Positions 16,394 through 25,200 of a DNA stretch of 64,000 bases are shown piece by piece. Within the stretch, counting starts at the first letter, position 1, and the number at the start of each line of letters is the position of its first letter. The notes under the pieces are model-generated. The model worked only from the letters and a program-made list of their open reading frames with translations, had not been told where the DNA came from and did not search any database. Both the position numbers and the translations under genes were made by a program. Origin of the DNA: Desulfolinea sp050305405 (lineage in GTDB: Bacteria > Chloroflexota > Anaerolineae > Anaerolineales > Villigracilaceae); the NCBI GenBank assembly GCA_050305405.1, contig JBNLFG010000002.1, forward strand, positions 62,001 to 126,000, read 5' to 3'.

Positions 16394-17140
16394 TTATTGT
16401 CCAAGCACTTGTGCCATGAGCAGAAGTCCGCCGAGTAGATTTAGAGTCATGTGGACGATGATACCTAGTTTGATATTCTTCTTCCAATAAACAGCGATGA
16501 CAAGGGGCAGGATGAACAGGAATTGTGAGATCCAGTAATAAGGTTGCCAGAAGTGATAGAGCGTAAATAAGGCTGTTGCGATCACGGGCGTCCAGCGTCC
16601 AAAACGTGAGAGACGGGGCATGAGATAGCCACGGAAATAGAGTTCTTCGATGATGGGAGCGGCAATTCCGTTGAGTAGGAGATAGAGCACAAAGGTGATC
16701 GTGAGAATCGGCTTGGGGAAGACTGTAAGCATGCTGATATCGCGCAACTCGAACCATTCGGGCAGCCAGGGAAGCATATCAAGAAATGCGATCTTGATCG
16801 GGCTGGTGAGACCGTCGATAATGAATGCAATGATGACAAATAGGGGGACGAGGGTAAAGTATTGCCAGGTGGGGATTGGATTGCGATATAAGACGATCCC
16901 TTCTAACGACCATTTCCCGTTTCGTTTTTTCCCTTCGTAGTAGAGATGCCAGATTTGAAAGCCTAGTCCAAATGTTATGCCAATAGTCACCATTGCAAAT
17001 AAAGACGGGAGCCCGGCACGCATAATCATTGGAGCGCTGAGCAGGAAGAGTGTCAGAATAAATACACCCGGTAGTAGGTGAAGGGCAAGAGATTTGCCGA
17101 TAGAGTGTTCTTCAATTTGATTGGTTATTTCTGTATTCAT
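16394..17140 (-). CDS. CPBP-family intramembrane metalloprotease (CAAX protease-like)
   Basis: 248 residues from ATG with AAGGAG seven bases upstream. About seven to eight membrane helices. The three motifs of the Rce1/CPBP (Abi) family are present: EELYFRGYLMPRL, LYHFWQP, and HMTLNLLGG. The family cleaves peptides within the membrane; bacterial members often serve in bacteriocin self-immunity or protein processing. It lies downstream of a TetR gene and has its own TetR-type operator in the 68-base gap. The pair lies between an intact gene and a copy of that gene's 3' end. Confidence 0.88.
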   Translation of the reverse strand: MNTEITNQIEEHSIGKSLALHLLPGVFILTLFLLSAPMIMRAGLPSLFAMVTIGITFGLGFQIWHLYYEGKKRNGKWSLEGIVLYRNPIPTWQYFTLVPLFVIIAFIIDGLTSPIKIAFLDMLPWLPEWFELRDISMLTVFPKPILTITFVLYLLLNGIAAPIIEELYFRGYLMPRLSRFGRWTPVIATALFTLYHFWQPYYWISQFLFILPLVIAVYWKKNIKLGIIVHMTLNLLGGLLLMAQVLGQ

Positions 17141-17155
17141 AGTAATTCTCCTTTT

Positions 17156-17179
17156 TATACATTCTTTTGTGTATGTATA
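17156..17179. promoter_or_regulatory. TetR operator before the CAAX protease gene
   Basis: TACATTC-6 bases-GTATGTA (17158-17177) inside the longer palindrome TATACAT...ATGTATA. It has the same half-sites and spacing as the site before the TetR gene and resembles the E. coli AcrR operator (TACATAC...GTATGTA). It lies 16 bases before the protease ATG. Confidence 0.65.
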
Positions 17180-17207
17180 ATTGATAAAAAAATATAGCTT
17201 ATTGAAC

Positions 17208-17816
17208 CTATGCTGCCAGACTTTGCATAAAAAGTTCAGCAAATCTTTCTGCGCTATCTTTTAATGAAAACTCACTGGGGGCAATCAGCCATAGATGAAT
17301 CAACCCGTTTTGGAAAGCCAAATAGGATATTGCCATTTCTTTTGGATCGACCTCCGAACGTAGTAATCCGGAGTCAATACCTTGTTTCATAATGCCAGCC
17401 ATCATTTCTATGAGCCCAATACTTGCTGCGATCTGCTGTTGGTGCCCTTCTTCAAGCTCGGGGACCAATCCGGTTTTGAAGAGCTGTAATTCCATGAGTG
17501 CGCGTAAATCTGCATCATCTGTAATTGCCTGTAGCTGGCGGACAAATACTCTTTTTAGGATGTCCAGCAGGGTACCACCTTCAGATACAGCTTGCTGCAT
17601 AATGGTGACGCCACGATCAGCGTATTCACGAATGAGCGTATTATAAAGTTCGGCTTTGCTGCCAAAATGCCAGTAGATCGCTCCGCGAGTGACTTCAGCT
17701 TCTTTAGCAATATCTGCCAAGGTTGTAGCGGCATAGCCTTTTTGGCTAAAGGTTGCCAATGCTTGTTTAAGGAGTTTTTGGCGGGTGATTGCCGCTTCTT
17801 CTTTTGTGCGTCTCAT
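17208..17816 (-). CDS. TetR-family regulator, AcrR/TtgR-like
   Basis: 202 residues starting MRRTKEEAAITRQKLL. HTH TTLADIAKEAEVTRGAIYWHFGSKAELY (about 30-57) is the form typical of AcrR, TtgR and MexR-type TetR repressors, with a matching C-terminal ligand pocket domain. Matching palindromes before this gene and before the downstream CAAX protease gene suggest it represses both. Inducer unknown; AcrR-like proteins bind hydrophobic compounds. Confidence 0.9.
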   Translation of the reverse strand: MRRTKEEAAITRQKLLKQALATFSQKGYAATTLADIAKEAEVTRGAIYWHFGSKAELYNTLIREYADRGVTIMQQAVSEGGTLLDILKRVFVRQLQAITDDADLRALMELQLFKTGLVPELEEGHQQQIAASIGLIEMMAGIMKQGIDSGLLRSEVDPKEMAISYLAFQNGLIHLWLIAPSEFSLKDSAERFAELFMQSLAA

Positions 17817-17826
17817 AATAACCGTT

Positions 17827-17846
17827 TACATACTATCGTGTATGTA
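17827..17846. promoter_or_regulatory. TetR operator (autoregulatory)
   Basis: Perfect 7-bp inverted repeat TACATAC-TATCGT-GTATGTA, ten bases before the TetR start codon. It is close to the AcrR operator core, and its partner lies at 17158-17177. Confidence 0.7.
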
Positions 17847-17881
17847 TATTTTTGTCAAGGGAAATATTCGTGCCATTCGCC

Positions 17882-20359
17882 CTATTCGGCACTCATTCGT
17901 GATAAGACAATATCCAACTCCCTCACCAACCTCGCCGCATCCTCCTTCGAGAAGACCATCGGCGGTTTGATCTTGACGATATTATGCAGCGGGCCATCGA
18001 CGCTGAGCAGGATTTGGCGGTTGCGCATCTCCTCGACGAGACGATGTGTCTCAGCGGTGGCAGGCTCGAGCGTGGTGCGATCCGTGACCAGTTCGATGCC
18101 GAGGAAAAGCCCCTCGCCGCGCACATCGCCAATTAACGGGTAACGCTTCCGCAGTTCCAGTAATCCCTCCTTCAAAAATCTGCCGACGTGCAGGGCGTTC
18201 TTTTGCAGCGCCTCCTGCTCGATCACATCCAGCACCGCCAAACCGACCGCCGATGAGACGGGGTTGCCGCCGAAGGTGTTGAAATATTCCATGCCGTTGT
18301 TGAAAGCTGCCGCAATTTCGGGCGTGGTGACGACCGCTGCCAGCGGATGCCCGTTGCCGAAGGGTTTGCCCATCGTGACGATGTCGGGCACCACGCCGTG
18401 TGCCTGAAAACCCCAAAAATCGGTACCAAAACGACCGAAACCGTGCTGCACCTCGTCCGCAATGCAGATGCCGCCCACCGCCCGCGTGCGCGCATAGATC
18501 GCCGCCAGATAGCCATCGGGGAAAACGACCTGCCCGCCTGTGCCGATGATGCTCTCGCTGATATACGCCGCAATCCCACGCCCGGCTTCTTCGACCGCAT
18601 CAATTGCCGCCTGCGCATCGGCGGAGTAGCGCGCAATCGGCGTATCGTCATCACGGTAGATGCCGCGATAAGCGCAGGGAAGCGTCAGCTTATGCACCCA
18701 ATCGGGTGCGCCCGCCCCGCCCCTGCCGTCGAATTTATAAGGCGAAATATCCACCAAACTCGTCAGGTTGCCGTGATACGCCCCCTCCAGCACCAGCATA
18801 TCGCGCTGCCCCGTGTACGCCCGCGCCAGCCGCAGCGCCAGGTCGTTCGCCTCGCTGCCCGAATTGACAAAGAAACAAACGGACAAAGGTGCGGGCATCG
18901 TCGCCGAGAGCCGTTCCGCCAGCCGCACGATATTCTCGTGCAGGTAGCGCGTATTCGTGTTCAGCGCCGCCGCCTGCCCAGCCAACGCCGCCACCACGCG
19001 CGGGTGCGAATGCCCCACATGGCAGACATTATTGACACAGTCCAGATAGGCGTTGCCCTTTTCGTCGTACAAAAACTGCCCCATCCCACGCACGATGTGC
19101 AGCGGATTATCATACGATAAACTCAAAGCAGGATTAAGCGATGATTTTCTCTTCTGGATGATCGCCTGCGGCGCGAGCCGCTCGTGATTTAGGCTTGCTT
19201 CCATTTGTGGACTATATCTCGGCGGACACATCGACCCGATTAATTGAGTCGCATCTTCAGGCTGGATTGCCGTCAATTTGGCGAGTGCCTCCCAAGCAGG
19301 CTTTGCGCTGATTTGGTGGTAGTCGTTGAAGCCCCCCTCTGTCCTATCGGACATCTCCCCCCGAGGGGGGGAGAATTGGCTCCTTCCCCCCTCGGGGGAA
19401 GGTTGGGAAGGGGGCGGGCTTTGCGCAGCCCTCTCCGATGAAATGCTCACACTCACCGCCAACCGTGCACAGATCAGATCATAGAGCAGAGAAAGCTCGG
19501 TCACTGTCAACGCCGAAACAGAGTGATACCCTGCGACAACATTCGCCGCCGCCCCCAGCGGATCATCTTCGCCGAGCAGCGCATACGCCGCCGTGATCGC
19601 CACCTCCACAACACGGGGAGCATAGAGCATGTCGCCAAAATCGAGCAGCCCCGTCACCATCCCGTCATTGAGCAGGATGTTGTAGTCGTTTGCATCATTG
19701 TGGATGACCTGCCAGCGCAAATCTTGGAGGGCGGGTTTTACACGGCGGGTAAAACGCTCTAATACCTTCTCTACCATGACTCTGCGATGCACATGCTCGC
19801 CTGCACTCACTGTGTTTCGAGTGTGCGCCGAAGCAGTCTCCCCACTTGATGAGATTGCTTCGGCGGTAGTGCTGCCTCGCAAATTCACCAATCTAGGTTC
19901 AATTACTTCATCCGCCCGCGTCAAATCCCATAAGAATTCATCCCGTCGCATGGCAGGGTGCTCGAAATCTTCCAACGCAAGGTTGACTTGTGCCATGAAC
20001 GCGCCCAATTGCCGTAGGATATTTGGCGTGCGGACGGGTGCATCGGCGAAGAGAGTCCCTTCCAAATAAGAGACCATCCGCACGAAATATTTTTCGTCAT
20101 AGGTGAAAAGCTCATCCCCGTCTTTGTTCGGGATGACATGCGGGACACCCTCGAAATCCTTAAGATGGCGCAGTGCCGCATTCTGGAATTCGATCTCTTC
20201 TTTTGGGGTTTCGGGAGAGTGAATTTTGAGCACGAATTTTGCGTCGGATGTGCTGAGCAAAAAGTTGTGGTCAATATCCCCGGGCAGGGATTTGGCTTCA
20301 GCGTCGAGATTGTAGTATTCGCTTGCGATCTGGATGGCGTCTTTTTCGGTGAATGGCAT
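17882..20359 (-). CDS. small-molecule kinase / class III aminotransferase-type phospho-lyase fusion
   Basis: 825 residues from ATG with GGAG six bases upstream. The N-terminal part (about 1-330) is an aminoglycoside-phosphotransferase/hydroxylysine-kinase fold: HNDANDYNILL catalytic loop, LLDFGDMLYAP metal Asp. The C-terminal part (about 390-825) is a fold type I PLP enzyme with IADEVQHGFGR and PLP lysine in TMGKPFGNGHP. In animals the same two activities are separate proteins: hydroxylysine kinase, and phospho-lyases acting on phosphoethanolamine or phosphohydroxylysine. The likely reaction is phosphorylation of an amino alcohol, then elimination of phosphate and ammonia. Two palindromic repeats sit in frame (about residues 159-181 and 313-343). 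The last part is duplicated at 16119. Confidence 0.85.
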   Translation of the reverse strand: MPFTEKDAIQIASEYYNLDAEAKSLPGDIDHNFLLSTSDAKFVLKIHSPETPKEEIEFQNAALRHLKDFEGVPHVIPNKDGDELFTYDEKYFVRMVSYLEGTLFADAPVRTPNILRQLGAFMAQVNLALEDFEHPAMRRDEFLWDLTRADEVIEPRLVNLRGSTTAEAISSSGETASAHTRNTVSAGEHVHRRVMVEKVLERFTRRVKPALQDLRWQVIHNDANDYNILLNDGMVTGLLDFGDMLYAPRVVEVAITAAYALLGEDDPLGAAANVVAGYHSVSALTVTELSLLYDLICARLAVSVSISSERAAQSPPPSQPSPEGGRSQFSPPRGEMSDRTEGGFNDYHQISAKPAWEALAKLTAIQPEDATQLIGSMCPPRYSPQMEASLNHERLAPQAIIQKRKSSLNPALSLSYDNPLHIVRGMGQFLYDEKGNAYLDCVNNVCHVGHSHPRVVAALAGQAAALNTNTRYLHENIVRLAERLSATMPAPLSVCFFVNSGSEANDLALRLARAYTGQRDMLVLEGAYHGNLTSLVDISPYKFDGRGGAGAPDWVHKLTLPCAYRGIYRDDDTPIARYSADAQAAIDAVEEAGRGIAAYISESIIGTGGQVVFPDGYLAAIYARTRAVGGICIADEVQHGFGRFGTDFWGFQAHGVVPDIVTMGKPFGNGHPLAAVVTTPEIAAAFNNGMEYFNTFGGNPVSSAVGLAVLDVIEQEALQKNALHVGRFLKEGLLELRKRYPLIGDVRGEGLFLGIELVTDRTTLEPATAETHRLVEEMRNRQILLSVDGPLHNIVKIKPPMVFSKEDAARLVRELDIVLSRMSAE
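19331..19420. repeat. palindromic repeat, family A, in frame inside the fusion gene
   Basis: It carries the family hallmark (CTCTGTCCTATCGGACATCTCCCC, then CGAGGGGGGGAG and a second CCCCTCGGGGGAAGG hairpin). It is open in the coding frame and encodes a proline/glycine-rich linker (SPPPSQPSPEGGRS, PPRGEMSDRTEGG) between the kinase and PLP domains. Confidence 0.8.
19820..19883. repeat. palindromic repeat, family D, in frame inside the kinase domain
   Basis: GCCGAAGCAGTCTC...GAGATTGCTTCGGC followed by CTGCCTCGCAAA. Intergenic relatives are at 32832 and 57310. It encodes LRGSTTAEAISSSGETASA, a Ser/Thr/Ala-rich insert in the kinase part. Confidence 0.75.
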
Positions 20360-20380
20360 GGCAGGCTCCGTATATATGAA

Positions 20381-20411
20381 AAGTGCGTTGCAAATAATTT
20401 GCAACGCACTT
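20381..20411 (-). terminator. hairpin terminator after the cyanophycinase-like gene
   Basis: A perfect 15-bp stem (AAGTGCGTTGCAAAT) with a one-base centre, followed on the minus strand by TTTTC. It begins four bases after the stop of the preceding gene. The GTGCGTTGCA core resembles family B and E repeats. Confidence 0.75.
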
Positions 20412-20415
20412 GATT

Positions 20416-21447
20416 TTACTTCTTTATAAGCTCTTGTCCATCAGGCGTGTCACGAACTTCCCAGCCAAGGGCATCGATCTCATCACGCAGGCGGTCGGAG
20501 GCTGCAAAATCTTTTTCGGTGCGGGCTTGTTGGCGCTCATCTGCCAACTTCAGGACTTCTGCCGGTGGGGCGGAATCAAGTTCAGGTTCAGGGGCGTTGC
20601 GGAGGAAATCGAGCGCAACGGCTGAGATGCCATCGTCTGCATTCGGTGTATTGAAGGTGCCGAGGATATCCATCTCGAATTCTTTCCCGGATGCGTAAAT
20701 TTTGGTTTCTGTCCCATCACAGATCGTGACGGAGCTGACACCGCTAATGCGGCATTTTTTAGTTTCGAAATCAAGGATAATGCCGGTATGCTCATCAAGA
20801 CCGACGATGGTTTGTCCCGCTGGGAGCATAGCGCGCCAAGTGTCGAAACGATCGCGCCCGACGAAGCAGCGGCTGGTATCGAGGTCTGCGCCGCCTTCGG
20901 CATTGTTCCAGTGCGGGATGAATGAGAGTTTCAGATTGTAATCGCTGAAGAGATCAAGTCCATCTTTGACGTGAATATCTTCGCCGACTTTGAAGATTTC
21001 ATAGACAGGCAGGACGTGCGCTCCGATGGCGATGGTGGCGGCACTGGCAAAGATGAGCGTTGCGCCAGCGCGATGGCGAGCGCGGATAATATCCCAGGCG
21101 AGGCTACCTTGAAGTTGGCGCACGGCGTAAGTCGGGCTGCCGGGGCCCATGAATATCAGGTCCGCAGTGCGCAGCGGGGCGAGGATATCGGGATTATCGG
21201 GGCTGAATTCGGTGCCGCGTTTGCGGGCGGGGATGATGTGAATTTCCGGCGTGTAATTTTGTAAGCGGGTTTTGAGATAGTCGCCGACTTTTCCGGCAAC
21301 AAGGTCTGAATTGAGTTCGAAGCCGGCGGTGGTTTCAAGAATGGCAATTTTGGGAGAGTGACTGAGGTCTTTGACGAGGCGTTCGAAGATACGTCCACCA
21401 GCGAGGGATGTTTCGCCGGAACCGAGAAAAGCTATTTTTCCTAACAT
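20416..21447 (-). CDS. cyanophycinase-like (peptidase S51) protein fused to a CysRS C-terminal tail
   Basis: 343 residues. About 1-290 is a class I glutamine-amidotransferase-like/S51 fold: opening GKIAFLGSGE, MGPGSPTYAVRQL, and the nucleophile region FASAATIAIG, where families of this fold usually read GxSAGA. The last 45 residues (LADERQQARTEKDFAASDRLRDEI, then GWEVRDTPDGQ) match the C-terminal end of bacterial cysteinyl-tRNA synthetases. It may be a peptidase acting on isoaspartyl or polyamino-acid bonds, with the tail giving RNA or protein binding. No cyanophycin synthetase is visible, so the reaction is uncertain. Confidence 0.8.
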   Translation of the reverse strand: MLGKIAFLGSGETSLAGGRIFERLVKDLSHSPKIAILETTAGFELNSDLVAGKVGDYLKTRLQNYTPEIHIIPARKRGTEFSPDNPDILAPLRTADLIFMGPGSPTYAVRQLQGSLAWDIIRARHRAGATLIFASAATIAIGAHVLPVYEIFKVGEDIHVKDGLDLFSDYNLKLSFIPHWNNAEGGADLDTSRCFVGRDRFDTWRAMLPAGQTIVGLDEHTGIILDFETKKCRISGVSSVTICDGTETKIYASGKEFEMDILGTFNTPNADDGISAVALDFLRNAPEPELDSAPPAEVLKLADERQQARTEKDFAASDRLRDEIDALGWEVRDTPDGQELIKK

Positions 21448-21476
21448 AAGTGTTTACCTTTAATTTGAGAGAGTGC

Positions 21477-22139
21477 TCAATCTTGAATTAGTTCACGCGC
21501 TTTTTGCCAAATGGCATCAAACATCTCGACGGTCAGACGTCCGGTTTGGGTATTTTGGCGGCTGGGATGATAGGAGGATAGGAGCCATTTTCCATTGGGC
21601 AGTTGATGCAACGCTTCATGACCGAAGTTGTAATCCTTTTTGCGCAAGCCGTAGATGCGCAGGATGCGGTCGAAAGCGATCCGCCCGAGGGCGACAAAAA
21701 CTTTGGGTTGGATGATTTCGATCTCGCGTTCAAGGAAGGGCTGGCAGGTGTTCAATTCGGCGGCGGTCGGCTTGTTCTGCGGTGGGGCGCAGCGGCCCGA
21801 GGCCGTGATCCACATATTGGTGAGCACCAAGCCATCGTCACGCGCGACCGATTCCGCTTGGGATGCGAATCCCGCTCTGTAAAGGGCAGGGAAAAGGAAG
21901 TCGCCAGAACCGTCACCGGTGAACTGTCGCCCTGTGCGGTTAGAACCGTGTGCTCCGGGGGCTAATCCTACCACCATCACGTTAGCGTGCGCATCGCCAA
22001 AGCCAGGTACGGGTTTTCCCCAGTACTCAAAATTGAGATAGGCTTTGCGCTTGACACGTGCCACTTCTTCACGCCATTCCACCAGGCGTGGACACTGGCG
22101 GCAGGCGATAATTTCCTGATTTAATAGGTTTAAAGTCAT
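21477..22139 (-). CDS. uracil-DNA glycosylase, family 5 (UdgB-like)
   Basis: 220 residues. Iron-sulfur cysteines appear as CRQCP near 13-16 and two more in SGRCAPP and NTCQPF. The active-site motif is GLAPGAHGSNRTGR; the hydrophobic or Ala residue in place of the catalytic Asp/Asn is the mark of family 5. The second motif is HPSRQNTQTGRLT. It removes uracil and some other deaminated bases from DNA, the first step of base excision repair. It lies divergent from the diguanylate cyclase gene with a 66-base gap. Confidence 0.92.
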   Translation of the reverse strand: MTLNLLNQEIIACRQCPRLVEWREEVARVKRKAYLNFEYWGKPVPGFGDAHANVMVVGLAPGAHGSNRTGRQFTGDGSGDFLFPALYRAGFASQAESVARDDGLVLTNMWITASGRCAPPQNKPTAAELNTCQPFLEREIEIIQPKVFVALGRIAFDRILRIYGLRKKDYNFGHEALHQLPNGKWLLSSYHPSRQNTQTGRLTVEMFDAIWQKARELIQD

Positions 22140-22174
22140 GGAATAATTCTAAACCACTCTTTCGCTTTTTTTAC

Positions 22175-22180
22175 TATAAT
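22175..22180 (+). promoter_or_regulatory. probable -10 box of the diguanylate cyclase gene
   Basis: A perfect TATAAT lies 25 bases before the start codon, with TAGGAG between as the ribosome-binding site. A -35 box is not convincing. Confidence 0.45.
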
Positions 22181-22205
22181 AGGGATATTCGTATAGGAGC
22201 TTCAT

Positions 22206-25200
22206 ATGAAGAGAATCAGATCGTGGTGGTTTAGCGTTATGCTGGTAACGCTATTGTTTCCAGGGGCTACACCTACGCGCGCCCAGGAAGGACTGCCACA
22301 GCAGCCGATCCGTTTTGAGCGCATCAAAGTGGAAGATGGTCTGCCGCATTCCACTGTTCTTTCCGTGTTGCAAGATCGGCAAGGCTTCATGTGGTTTGCC
22401 ACAGCAGACGGCTTAAGCCGTTATGATGGCATGAACTTTACGAATTTCCAACATGAACGCTATAACCCTAATAGCCTGAGCAATAACAATACATTTGCAC
22501 TCATCGAGAGTAGCGATGGGCTGATCTGGGTAGGCACTGATCCGGGGGGATTAAATGTTTATGACCCGGCAACGGGGAAATTTAGGCTCTATGTACACGA
22601 TGAAACTGAGCCGAACTCACTTGCGGACGACAGCATTTGGTCCATAATGGAAGCTAGCGATGGCGATATTTGGGTCGGCACACGCAGCGGACTTAGCCGT
22701 CTCGACCGTGAGAGCGGCTTGTTCACGAACTATTTGCCGGATGCCGACGATCCGCGTTCGCTGGCTGCCCCGGTGGTCTATCGCATTTATGAAGATAGTG
22801 AGGGCACGATCTGGATCGGTGGTAATCAGGGCTTACAACGCTATGAGCCGGAAACTGATGACTTCACAACCTTTGTCCACGACGCCGACAACGAGACTAG
22901 TCTGACAAGCAACAATGTTTGGTCAATGCTCGAAGATAGCAAAGGTAATTTTTGGGTCGGCACACGTCGTACTGGCTTGAATCTCTTCGATCGCGACACA
23001 GGGAAAGTTACCGAACGTTTCTATCATGATGTGAATGACCCGGACACATTGAGCGATGATAATATCTGGAATCTCTTTGAAGATTCTGACGATCGGTTGT
23101 GGATACTAACCGAATATGGGGGCTTGAACCGCTATGATCGCTCTTCGGGAAAATTCTACGCTTACGAGAGTGATCCCAATGATCCAAGCACGATCAGCCA
23201 TAACGACATCTTCTGGATGACAGAAGACCGTTCAGGCGTTTTGTGGGTAGCCAGCCGTTATGGTGGAGTGAATAAATTTTATGATGGCTCGTCTCAGTTT
23301 GGTTTGTATCGTGGTATTCCTGAGAACGCGAATACTCTTAACTCAAACGAAGTCTACTCGATCTTGGCTGAGGAAAATGGAGTCGTTTGGATTGGCACTT
23401 TTGGTGGTGGTCTGAATCGCTTCGACCGCAACACAGGCGAGATGACGGTCTACATGAACGATCCGGATGATCCCACCAGCTTATCGAATAATAAGGTCTA
23501 CTATCTTCATCGTGGGGCAGATGATACTTTATGGGTAGCAACTTATGGGGGCGGTTTGAATCGTTTTGACCGGCGTAAAGGTGAATTCAGCGTGTATACA
23601 AACACACCCGAGACGCCCTATGGAGTGAGTATTAAATATCCAACCACGCTCGAAAATGCTGAAGACGGGAAGTTGTGGGTCGGCACATTGGGGTATGGCT
23701 TGCTGCTTTTCAATCCTGAAACAGCTGAGATCGAGAAGACTTATGAGCCGATAGCAGACGACGATACCAGCTTGAGCGAAGGAACGATTTACGATCTGGC
23801 CTTCGATTCAATCGGACATCTGTGGCTTGCGACTGCACGTGGTGGCTTGGAAATGTTTAACCCCGAAACAGGCGTTTTCTCGCATCATATGAATAGTCCT
23901 GACGAAGTGAATAGTATTTTGAGCAATACTGTGCATGCCCTCTATTGGGATGAGGCAAATCAGGTGATCTGGGCCGCAACGGCGGGTGGGTTGAGTGGTT
24001 TGAGTACAACGACGGGCGAGTGGCTAAATTACACCAAAGCTGAAGATGGGCTACCCAGCGATACACTGACGGGAATCCAGCCGGGCGAGGGGAACACGCT
24101 TTGGTTGAGCAGTACAAAAGGCATTGCTCGTTTTGACTACGAGACCGAGGTTTTCTACAACTACTTTGCGCAGGATGGCTTGCAAGGGGACCAGTTTCAG
24201 ATCGCCAGTTCGTATTTGGGGCCGGATGGTGAAATTTTCTTCGGTGGCTCAAACGGATTGACCTTCTTTTATCCCGAAGAGTTGAGGCGCAATCGGTATC
24301 TTCCGCCTGTGGTTTTTATCGAATTTTTTCTGGATAATGTCCCCGTTCCTGTTGGGAGTGAGGTCTTGCCTTTTCCGATAGAGAAGACGAGCGAGATTAC
24401 GCTCTCGCATGAGCAGGATGTTTTCTCAATCCAATTTGCGGCGTTGAGTTACCAACTCCCGGAGAAGAATCTTTATCGGTATAAACTCGAGGGTTTTGAT
24501 GATGATTGGTCACCGCCAAGCAACTCGAATGGCGCGCGTTACACTAATCTTTCCCCGGGAAAGTATACCTTTTTGGTCAAGGCCGCCAATAACGACGGGA
24601 CCTGGAATCCGGTAGAGGCGCATCTTTCCATCCATATTTTGCCGCCTTGGTGGCAAACTGTGTGGTTCCGTGTGCTGCTTGTTTTGGGGTTTGTTGGCTT
24701 GGTGCTGGCTTTTATTCGTTTTCGCTTGGAGAGTGTGCGAAGACTTAATCAGGAGTTGGAAAGGCGTGTAGTCCAGCGCACAGAAGAATTGCAAAATACC
24801 CAACATAACTTGCACCAAGCGAAAAATAGTTTGGAGATGCAATTGAAAGAAGTTAATTCCTTGCAAGTTAAATTAAAGGAGCAAGCAATTCGAGATGTAT
24901 TGACAGGCTTGTATAACCGTCGTTATTTAAACGATATCTTGGAAAAAGAGATTTCCCGTGCGCGTCGTCAGGATTCTTCGCTGGTCTTTATGCTGCTGGA
25001 CCTTGATCGCTTTAAGCATGTCAACGATACGTACGGCCATGCTGGAGGGGATCAAGCATTGATTGCCCTTGGTGAATTGCTCCATAACCATACACGCACA
25101 AGCGACTATGCTTTCCGCTATGGTGGCGAGGAGTTCATGGTTTTGCTGACTGATATTACATTAGAGGATGCACTTAATCGCGCCGAGGATTTACGCGTGG

